Source of the DNA: Gammaproteobacteria bacterium
GTDB lineage: Bacteria > Pseudomonadota > Gammaproteobacteria > Pseudomonadales > Azotimanducaceae
Direction of reading: 5' to 3'
Assembly (NCBI GenBank): GCA_009846005.1
Contig: VXYL01000055.1
Coordinates: forward strand, 1-36,885
Length of the DNA stretch: 36,885 nucleotides
Shown: in pieces, positions 23,995-30,803 of the stretch
How positions within the stretch are numbered: position 1 is the first letter of the stretch
Layout of the letters: each line of letters opens with the position of its first letter
Position numbers and translations under genes: made by a program
The notes under the pieces: model-generated
Database searches by the model: none
What the model was told of the DNA's origin: nothing
The model's input: only the letters and a program-made list of their open reading frames with translations

Positions 23995-25152
23995 TTGACA
24001 CTTGGGGGCTCCGTCCAAACACCGTTGAGCGCAAAACGCGGCCTTGACATCGCACGCATCGTGCTCTGCCTTGTGGCGGGGTCTGCGACGGCGACCGAGG
24101 GCTATCTCGACATGCACGTCCACACCGCTGGCATCGGTGCGGGTGGCAGCGGGGCGTTCGTCGGTGCCGAGATGCGGGGCAACGTGCGGTTTCGGTTCTA
24201 CCTGAGTGCCTTCGGCGTCAGTGAAGAGGAACTTGAAGCCGAGGGCGACGGGCTCGTCATCCGGAAGATCAGCGCCGGGGTCGCGGAGTCGAAGCAGGTG
24301 GCGCGTGCGGTGATCCTTGCCATGGACGGCGTGGTCGCCGATGGCGAACTGGATCGGGAAGCCACGCAGTTCTTTGTTCCGAACGATTTCGTCGCCGCCG
24401 AGGTCAAGCGCTACGACAACCTCTGCTACGGTGCGAGCGTCAATCCGTACCGGCACGACGCGCTCGCCCGGCTGGAGCAGGCGAGGGAAGACGGCGCCCT
24501 GCTCGTGAAGTGGATCCCGAACATCATGCATTTCGACCCGGCGGATGCTGCCATCGAGCCGTTCTACAGGAAACTCATCGAACTCGATCTGCCCCTTCTG
24601 AGCCACGCCGGCAACGAGCAGGCGTTTGCAGACGCGAGGGATGATCTCGGCGATCCGCGGCGCTTGGCGTTTCCCCTGTCATTGGGGGTGACGGTAATCG
24701 CGGCGCATATCGCCACAACGGGAAAAAACGAGGGGGAAGGCAACTTCGAGCGCATTCTGCCGATGTTCGCCGAATACCCGAATCTCTACTCGGAAGTCTC
24801 GAGCCTGACCCAGTTGAACAAACGCAACTACCTAAAGCGCGCCCTCGATGTTCCCGGTCTCGATGCACGTCTGCTCTACGGTACCGACTACCCGCTTCAG
24901 TTCTTCCCCCTGGTCTCGTCGTTGTGGCATCTCCGGCATATCGGGGTCGGCACCGCGCGCTTGGTGGGCTCCATCCCGAATCGATGGGATCGCGACGTGG
25001 CCCTCAAACGGGCGATCGGTACGCCGGAGCACGTCTTCGCCCGCAGTGCCGAACTGCTCGATGTCGAGCGCTGCACCGAGCCACCCGCCTTGGACGAAAC
25101 CGGCGCGCAGTCGGCTATGCTAACCGGCTTGACGGCGGCGGAGCCCCGATGA
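23995..25152 (+). CDS. Exported amidohydrolase (Amidohydro_2 type)
   Basis: TIM-barrel metal hydrolase or decarboxylase-like protein, about 385 aa. Metal site His-x-His in LDMHVHTAG directly after a signal-like segment (IARIVLCLVAGSATA), then LLVKWIPNIMHFDP with the bridging Lys, LPLLSHAGNEQ, VIAAHIATTG and LLYGTDYPLQFF with the catalytic Asp. The set is complete, so it should be active. TTG 23995 is three bases after the PhyH stop; TTG 24025 is an alternative that gives a tighter signal peptide. The stop overlaps the TauD-type gene (ATGA). Substrate unknown. Confidence 0.85.
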   Translation: MTLGGSVQTPLSAKRGLDIARIVLCLVAGSATATEGYLDMHVHTAGIGAGGSGAFVGAEMRGNVRFRFYLSAFGVSEEELEAEGDGLVIRKISAGVAESKQVARAVILAMDGVVADGELDREATQFFVPNDFVAAEVKRYDNLCYGASVNPYRHDALARLEQAREDGALLVKWIPNIMHFDPADAAIEPFYRKLIELDLPLLSHAGNEQAFADARDDLGDPRRLAFPLSLGVTVIAAHIATTGKNEGEGNFERILPMFAEYPNLYSEVSSLTQLNKRNYLKRALDVPGLDARLLYGTDYPLQFFPLVSSLWHLRHIGVGTARLVGSIPNRWDRDVALKRAIGTPEHVFARSAELLDVERCTEPPALDETGAQSAMLTGLTAAEPR

Positions 25153-25970
25153 CCGAGGCAGCGAGCGGATTGGCGATCGAGCGTCTCGACCCGGTCGTGA
25201 CGCCGCTTGCGGGGTTGATCGGGGCGGAGATCGACGTCGACCTGCGCCACATCGACGATGATGTGTTCGGACGCATTCGCAAGGCGTTCCTCGAGTACGT
25301 CATCCTCGTCTTTCCCGGCCAGCAACTCACGGCAGACGATCAGGTTGCCTTTGCCCGTCGCTTCGGGGACCTCTACCTCTACCCGCACGGCCCGGGCATG
25401 AAGGGCCACGAAATGGTCCTGCCCGTTAACATGCCGAGCGGCGTGCGACGGGGCCGATGGCACTCCGATGCCACCTTCGACGAGCGCCCGCCAGCCATCT
25501 CAATCCTCTCCGCCCGTGAATTGCCGAGCCGGGGCGGCGAGACGGCGTTCGCCAACCAGTACGCCGCCTTCGAGGCGTTGTCCGACGGCATGAAGAAACT
25601 GCTCGCGGGTATGGAGGCGGTACACGACGCGTCGTCCCACAATCGTCCCGAGGAGTGGACGACGCATCCCGTGCTGCGCACGCATCCCGAGACCGGCCGC
25701 ACGGCATTGTTCGTCAACAGCGAATTCACCCGGCGTTTCGCGCAAATGACCGCGGAGGAGAGCGAAGGGCTCCTGAAGTTCCTGACGACCCACGCCCACC
25801 GCCCGGAGTTCTGCTACGTGCACCGTTGGCGTCCCGGCGACGTGGTGATGTGGGACAACCGGGCCGCACAGCACTACCCGGTGCTGAACCGCCCGCATGG
25901 GGAGGTCCGCCGCATGTGGCGCGTCACGGTGGCGGGAGACCGGCCTCGCTACGACGGCGTAGGCACGTAG
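25149..25970 (+). CDS. TauD/TfdA-family 2-oxoglutarate dioxygenase
   Basis: Fe(II)/2-oxoglutarate dioxygenase, 273 aa. N-terminal GLIGAEIDVDL, iron ligands His105-x-Asp107 (GRWHSDATF) and distal His242 (WDNRAAQHYPV), and a basic RRMWRVTV near 254-261 for 2-oxoglutarate. The family hydroxylates small acids such as taurine, chlorophenoxyacetate and alkyl sulfates; the substrate here is unknown. ATG 25149 overlaps the preceding stop, so it is coupled to the amidohydrolase. Cytoplasmic, with no signal peptide. Confidence 0.92.
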   Translation: MTEAASGLAIERLDPVVTPLAGLIGAEIDVDLRHIDDDVFGRIRKAFLEYVILVFPGQQLTADDQVAFARRFGDLYLYPHGPGMKGHEMVLPVNMPSGVRRGRWHSDATFDERPPAISILSARELPSRGGETAFANQYAAFEALSDGMKKLLAGMEAVHDASSHNRPEEWTTHPVLRTHPETGRTALFVNSEFTRRFAQMTAEESEGLLKFLTTHAHRPEFCYVHRWRPGDVVMWDNRAAQHYPVLNRPHGEVRRMWRVTVAGDRPRYDGVGT

Positions 25971-26044
25971 ATCGTTCCCTGCCCGCGCGTTTGACGGGCT
26001 CGACGTGGCCCAATAGGGTGTGCGCCTTGGCGATGGAGATCGAC

Positions 26045-27871
26045 ATGGACATAGCGCGGACCGACTTTCGATTCAGTTGGCAGCGCCCCGCAAGGGACGG
26101 GCTTATCCTGTCCCGCTCGCGGAGTACGACGGGCGACCACAAGGGTCGCCCCCACGGGCTTGGTACCCGCAACCCAAGTTCCCTGGCGGTCCTTGCGGTT
26201 GCGTTGTTTGCGAGCAGCGCTGGTGCCGATGTGCTTGGTGTCATGCGGGGGGAACTTGAACGTTCCCAGCAGGTTCTCAGCGACCAACCAACGCCGATCT
26301 ACTACCTGAGCTACGAGATCACCGAGGACAAAACCGCGTCCGTGAACGGGTCCTTCGGCGCGTTGACGGGGTGGAACGAGACCGAGACCCGAGGGCTCGA
26401 CATCGACCTTCGGGTCGGTAGCCCGGATTTCGACAACACCCGGGAACTCCGCTCGCAGCGCGGGGGGTTCCCGAATTTCAGGACCATCGTGCAGGTGCCC
26501 TTGGAGGACGAAGCGCTGCGCACCATCCTCTGGTACCAGACCGACCGCAAATACAAGGAAGCGTTGGAGCGGTTCACGATGGTGCAGTCGGACGAGCAGG
26601 TGAGCGTGGAGGCGGACGACCAATCCGGTGATTTCTCGGTCGAGAAAGCGGAACAGGCGTCCGAAACGACGGCTGTCATCGAAGTCGATCGCGGTGCCTG
26701 GGAGGAGAGGGTACGGCGGTTTTCGGCGCCGTTCGCCGCATCGCCGCACGTGTTCGCGGCGAACGCGACGATCTGGGCCGATGCCGAGACCCGCTGGTAC
26801 GTCAACACGGAAGGCTCGGCGATCAAGACGTCGAACGCCTACTACCGGATATCGATATCCGCGTCGACACGCGCCGACGACGGCATGGTGTTGCCGCGCA
26901 CCGAGCAGTTCTTCTCCCTGACCCCCGAGGGGTTGCCCGACGACGAGACGGTGATGGCGACCGTCCACCAAATGGTTGACGACCTCGAGGCATTGCGCGA
27001 AGCCCCGTTGGTCGAACCATATACCGGACCGGCGATGCTATCGGGCCGGGCAAGCGGCGTGTTCTTCCACGAAATCCTCGGACACCGGTTGGAGGGACAT
27101 CGGCAGAAGGGCGCCACGGAGGGCCAGACCTTTCGCAAGATGGTGGGCGAGTCCGTGCTGCCGGAGACCTTTTCCGTGGTATTCGATCCGACCATCAGGC
27201 AATTGGGTGGAACGGACCTGGTCGGGGCGTATCGCTATGACAACCAAGGCGTGAAGGCGCGGCGCGTAGCGGTCATCGAGGATGGCGTTCTGACCAATTT
27301 CCTCATGGGGCGGATACCCATCGAGGGCTTCCCAAAGTCCAACGGCCACGGTCGCAAGAACACCGGGTTCGCGCCGGTGGCGAGACAGTCGAACCTCATC
27401 GTGGAGGTATCCGAGACGAAAACCCGCGACGAGTTGAAAGCGCAGCTGGTCGCCATGGCCGAGGAGGAAGGCAAGCCCTTCGGCCTGTTGTTCGATCGCA
27501 TCCAGGGCGGTTTCACCATCACCGGCCGGTCGTTGCCGAACGCGTTCAACGTCACCCCCACGGTGGTCTACCGGATCAATCTCGACGGCTCCGAGGAACT
27601 CGTGCGCGGCGTCGATCTGATCGGCACGCCGCTCACCGCGTTCAGCCGGATCGTCGCGGCCGGGGACGATCTGGAGGTGTTCAACGGCACATGCGGCGCC
27701 GAGTCCGGTCCCGTGCCGGTCTCAGCGGTTTCGCCGTCGATCCTGGTCTCCCAGATCGAGGTGCAGAAGAAGGACAAATCCCAGACGCGATTGCCGATCC
27801 TATCGCCGCCCGGGGATCCATCGAGTGCCTTTGGTGCGATGCGGCCGGGTTCGGCGGACGCACTCCGATGA
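26045..27871 (+). CDS. Exported TldD/PmbA-family metallopeptidase
   Basis: About 608 aa, TldD family. N-terminal TldD domain from about residue 65, zinc motif His342-Glu343-x3-His347 (VFFHEILGHRLEG), followed by LIVEVSETKT, GFTITGRSLPNAFNVTP and Cys550 (NGTCGAESGPVPV), an expected conserved Cys. A hydrophobic stretch SLAVLAVALFASSAGA precedes the domain and looks like a signal peptide, unlike cytoplasmic E. coli TldD. ATG 26045 has GGAG (26035-26038) six bases upstream; ATG 26033 is an alternative. About 20 residues between the start and the hydrophobic segment are encoded by palindromic repeats. It overlaps the next paralogue (ATGA). Confidence 0.88.
   Translation: MDIARTDFRFSWQRPARDGLILSRSRSTTGDHKGRPHGLGTRNPSSLAVLAVALFASSAGADVLGVMRGELERSQQVLSDQPTPIYYLSYEITEDKTASVNGSFGALTGWNETETRGLDIDLRVGSPDFDNTRELRSQRGGFPNFRTIVQVPLEDEALRTILWYQTDRKYKEALERFTMVQSDEQVSVEADDQSGDFSVEKAEQASETTAVIEVDRGAWEERVRRFSAPFAASPHVFAANATIWADAETRWYVNTEGSAIKTSNAYYRISISASTRADDGMVLPRTEQFFSLTPEGLPDDETVMATVHQMVDDLEALREAPLVEPYTGPAMLSGRASGVFFHEILGHRLEGHRQKGATEGQTFRKMVGESVLPETFSVVFDPTIRQLGGTDLVGAYRYDNQGVKARRVAVIEDGVLTNFLMGRIPIEGFPKSNGHGRKNTGFAPVARQSNLIVEVSETKTRDELKAQLVAMAEEEGKPFGLLFDRIQGGFTITGRSLPNAFNVTPTVVYRINLDGSEELVRGVDLIGTPLTAFSRIVAAGDDLEVFNGTCGAESGPVPVSAVSPSILVSQIEVQKKDKSQTRLPILSPPGDPSSAFGAMRPGSADALR
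26094..26116. repeat. Palindromic repeat type B, inverted copy
   Basis: Matches the reverse complement of 14514-14539 at 20 of 22 aligned positions (GGGACGGGCTTATCCTGTCC). It lies inside the 5' end of the TldD-like gene. Confidence 0.7.
26131..26151. repeat. Palindromic repeat type C, copy 1
   Basis: Perfect hairpin: GGGCGACC (26131-26138), loop ACAAG, GGTCGCCC (26144-26151). The same arms recur at 30647-30685. It lies within the TldD-like coding region, 14 bases after the type B copy. Confidence 0.75.
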
Positions 27872-29610
27872 AGTGGATGCGGAGCACCGTCGCGGCCACG
27901 GCGCTGGCTTTGGCCGCCTCGCCCGTGGCGGAGGATGTGGCCCCGGACAGCGTCCTGATGCAGGCGCTACGCGACGAGATGGCGCGGTCGATGGAGGAAC
28001 TGCAACTTGAGGATGCGGAGAAGCCCTACTTCCTCGCCTACCGCGTGTTCGAGAATGCCACCAGCAGCACGACCGCAAGCCTCGGCGGACTTCTCAATTT
28101 CAATGACGGGTTCAACCGCCAGTTGGTGGTGGAATTGCGCGTGGGCGACTACGACTTCGACAATACGAACTTCATCTCGCTTCGGAACGCGTCGGCGATG
28201 TTGCCAGCCGTCGCGTCGCTCTCCGTGGACGACGACTACGACACGCTACGGCGGCAAATCTGGCTCGCCACCGACACCGCCTACAAGCGAGCCCTCGACG
28301 GGCTTGCCGGAAAACGCGCCGCCCTGCAGAACAAGACGCAGGTTGAGGAGGTTGCGGACTTCACCCGCGAGGAACCGTACCAGTACGACGGCTTGACCGT
28401 GTCTCGACTGGATACCTCGCCGGCGCGTGACCTGGCCGTCGACGTCTCCGCAGCCATGCGGGGCATGCCGCATCTCTCGCGTTCCGAAGTGCGCGTCCTC
28501 ACCTCCTACGACCGCACCTGGTTCGTGAACAGCGAGGGATCGGCATTCGTGCGCGAGACACCGTTCATCGGTCTATATGGGCTGGCCGCGTCCCAAGCCG
28601 AGGATGGCGCGGAACTGCAGGACGGGGTTCACCTTTGGGTGAGGGATTGGACCGAGATGCCGGACGCCTCGGCCCTGACCTCTGCGGTTCAGGCCATGAC
28701 GGCGCGCCTCTTTGAGCGTCGAGAAGCGCCCGTGTCGGATCGCTACTCGGGCCCCGTGCTGTTCGAGGGTCAAGCGGCGGCGGAACTCGTCACTCAGGTC
28801 CTCGGCCCGCGCCTCATCGCGCTGCGCCTGCCGACGCCGGACAATCCGCAAATGGAACAGGCCATGGCCCAGTTCCGCAATCCGTTCCTCGACAAGATCG
28901 GAGGTCGGGTACTTCCCCGGTTCCTTTCCGTTGTCAGCGATCCGACCCTCGAGTCGCACGAGGGCATCCCGTTGCGCGGGCGTCAGCCCGTGGACGACGA
29001 TGGCGTGCCGACGCGGCGCAGCGTGCTCATCGAACGCGGGATGCTCAAGACCCTGTTGTCGACCCGGGTGCCGCTCGCCGAAGTGCCCGAAAGCAGCGGC
29101 AGCCGCTGGCGGGATTCCCCGATGCCGAGCAACATCATCGTGCAGCCGTCACGAGGCATGAGTGACGAGGAGCTACGAGAGGAGTTGTTTCTCCTAGCCG
29201 AGGACCGTGGATTGGACCACGCCATCGTTGTGCGCCGTATCGGCACGCGGTTGGCCAAACTGGTCTCGGGGCCCTTGGGTTTCTTCGGTCCGGATGCATC
29301 TAGCGCCGAGCCCTTGATCGGCGTCTACAAGGTCTATCCCGACGGGTCCGAGGAGCGTATACGGCTCGCGAGCCTCTCGGCGTTTTCCGAGTCGGACTTC
29401 CGGGACATCGTCGCGGTATCCGATGCCACGAGCCGTCACGAGACGGGTTTCTCGCCGATGCCGCCCGGCGTTCCGGCAGCGGGCGGCGGTCTGATCTGGC
29501 CGATCTCGGTGATCACGCCCGCGCTCTTGTTCGAGGACGTCACCGTGCGCCGTCCGCCCGGGAACCTCCGCAAGCCGCCGGTAACGCCGCATCCGCTGGC
29601 GAAGGACTGA
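27868..29610 (+). CDS. Exported TldD/TldE-like protein lacking the zinc motif
   Basis: About 580 aa, a paralogue of the preceding protein: LELR/VELRVGDYDFDNTNF matches DLRVGSPDFDNT, and the same domains follow. The position of HEILGH holds TQVLGP (309-314), and the C-terminal conserved Cys is missing (SRHETGFSPMPPGVP). It is therefore probably non-catalytic, like TldE/PmbA in the E. coli TldD/TldE pair. ATG 27868 begins MKWMRSTVAATALALAASPV, a clear signal peptide. It overlaps the upstream gene by ATGA, which favours equal production and complex formation. Confidence 0.87.
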   Translation: MKWMRSTVAATALALAASPVAEDVAPDSVLMQALRDEMARSMEELQLEDAEKPYFLAYRVFENATSSTTASLGGLLNFNDGFNRQLVVELRVGDYDFDNTNFISLRNASAMLPAVASLSVDDDYDTLRRQIWLATDTAYKRALDGLAGKRAALQNKTQVEEVADFTREEPYQYDGLTVSRLDTSPARDLAVDVSAAMRGMPHLSRSEVRVLTSYDRTWFVNSEGSAFVRETPFIGLYGLAASQAEDGAELQDGVHLWVRDWTEMPDASALTSAVQAMTARLFERREAPVSDRYSGPVLFEGQAAAELVTQVLGPRLIALRLPTPDNPQMEQAMAQFRNPFLDKIGGRVLPRFLSVVSDPTLESHEGIPLRGRQPVDDDGVPTRRSVLIERGMLKTLLSTRVPLAEVPESSGSRWRDSPMPSNIIVQPSRGMSDEELREELFLLAEDRGLDHAIVVRRIGTRLAKLVSGPLGFFGPDASSAEPLIGVYKVYPDGSEERIRLASLSAFSESDFRDIVAVSDATSRHETGFSPMPPGVPAAGGGLIWPISVITPALLFEDVTVRRPPGNLRKPPVTPHPLAKD

Positions 29611-29612
29611 TT

Positions 29613-29648
29613 CGGCAACCGGCTCTCGTTAGGCGTAGGCGGTTGCCG
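29613..29648. terminator. Inverted repeat after the TldE-like gene
   Basis: CGGCAACCG (29613-29621) and CGGTTGCCG (29640-29648) form a perfect 9-bp stem with an 18-nt loop, directly after the stop and before the convergent beta-propeller gene. No T-run follows, so termination is only a possibility. Confidence 0.35.
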
Positions 29649-29698
29649 GAGCTATCGACGGATCGAGGTGACGCCTACACTTGACGAAGGAATGAGGG

Positions 29699-30619
29699 TC
29701 AATCGTATGGCCACACCTCGAGGCCGTGGATCGCGTTCCTGACATCCATCGACAGGTTCACCGACGCGAGCCGGCGATTGCCGGCAAGGTCGTAGACGAC
29801 CACCGTTGAAGGCGAAGAGCCGCCGGCCACCACTGAGTCGGAGACGACCGCAAGGCCGCGTGCAAAGCCCTGCCGGGCGATGTGGCCGTCGTCGAACTCG
29901 GCGTGCCGAAGATCCTTTTGCGCATACTTCGGTACGGCCATGGCGCGGTCTTCTTTTCCGTCGCGCCCCGCATAGCGTAGGCGGTCGGCTTCGCTGTCGT
30001 TGAACAGAACACCGTTCCGGAAGGGTCGCGCGTTGTGCGTGCCGGCGGGCAACTCCGCGCTCATGGCAAGCGTCGTCCCGTTGAAATGAACCATGCCGCC
30101 CGTGCGCAGGCCACTCAGGTACATACCATCGTCGTTGCAGTGCACGTTGTTGATGTGCAGCTTGTTGAGTTGCAGGGGACCGTCATCGCCCTGGGGATCG
30201 TAGATCTCGCCCCTGAACCGGAACCGTTGCACGTCGACATGCATGGCCCAGTTGAAAGTCTCGTCGTCGAGGTCGAATCCGATGATCGAGTCGAATCCGG
30301 TCGAAGCGATGTAGAGCGTGCGTTCGTACACCCTCGTTTCGTGGCAGTGCTTCAAGTACGGGTTGCGCCACGAACCGATCGGGGAAAAGTCGGGACGGAA
30401 GGCGAATAATTCGTCGCTCGCCGTGATGTAGACGGTATCGCCATCGAAGGCGATGCCGCGCAGGCCGCGGTCGCCGCCCCGCCCGGACCAGTCGATTCCA
30501 ACGGCGTCCCAGTCGAGTTTGAGCTCGGCGCGCTGCCGTTCGAGGTCCAGCAGGTAGACGCCCCCATGACTCTCGCCTTGCTGGCTGCCACGCACGACCG
30601 AAGTGGCGACGAGTTTCAT
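29699..30619 (-). CDS. Beta-propeller-like protein of unknown function
   Basis: 306 aa, no exact family recognised. Repeating strand patterns such as LRGIAFDGDTVYITASDELF, RTLYIASTGFDSIIGFDL, GMYLSGLRTGGMVHF and STVVVYDLAGNRRLASV are typical of NHL/WD-like propellers. His and Asn clusters (NKLHINNVHCNDDG, KHCHETRVY) might bind a ligand. No signal peptide, so probably cytoplasmic. ATG 30619 (MKLVATSVVRGS) is chosen because the open frame upstream runs through palindromic repeats. It is on the same strand as the TonB receptor, 184 bp downstream of it. Confidence 0.75.
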   Translation of the reverse strand: MKLVATSVVRGSQQGESHGGVYLLDLERQRAELKLDWDAVGIDWSGRGGDRGLRGIAFDGDTVYITASDELFAFRPDFSPIGSWRNPYLKHCHETRVYERTLYIASTGFDSIIGFDLDDETFNWAMHVDVQRFRFRGEIYDPQGDDGPLQLNKLHINNVHCNDDGMYLSGLRTGGMVHFNGTTLAMSAELPAGTHNARPFRNGVLFNDSEADRLRYAGRDGKEDRAMAVPKYAQKDLRHAEFDDGHIARQGFARGLAVVSDSVVAGGSSPSTVVVYDLAGNRRLASVNLSMDVRNAIHGLEVWPYD

Positions 30620-30646
30620 CCGTGGCCGGGCGCAGGCGCCCCGTAG

Positions 30647-30685
30647 GGGCGACCGCGCGCCCTGACGGGCGTGATGTGGTCGCCC
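30647..30685. repeat. Palindromic repeat type C, copy 2
   Basis: GGGCGACC (30647-30654) and GGTCGCCC (30678-30685), the same arms as 26131-26151 but with a 23-nt loop containing its own short inverted repeat (GCGCCC/GGGCGT). Preceded by GTAG. It lies in the propeller-receptor gap. Confidence 0.65.
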
Positions 30686-30751
30686 GCACTGCATGGGTCG
30701 CGGTCATTTCCCAGGATGGTCGATGGATTAGACGCGGCAACGCAACAACCG

Positions 30752-30777
30752 CGGGACGGGACAAGCCCGTCCCCTAC
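30752..30777. repeat. Palindromic repeat type B, copy 3
   Basis: Identical over 26 bases to 14514-14539. It lies 66 bases after a type C hairpin and 27 bases before the end of the TonB receptor gene. Confidence 0.8.
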
Positions 30778-30803
30778 GGTGCGCTTGGGCACGCGTTTGA
30801 TAT

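Noticed and set aside
23065-24606. 513-codon minus-strand open frame opposite the PhyH and amidohydrolase genes
   Set aside because: Antisense to two genes with clear catalytic motifs; no recognisable domain and His/Arg-rich shadow composition.
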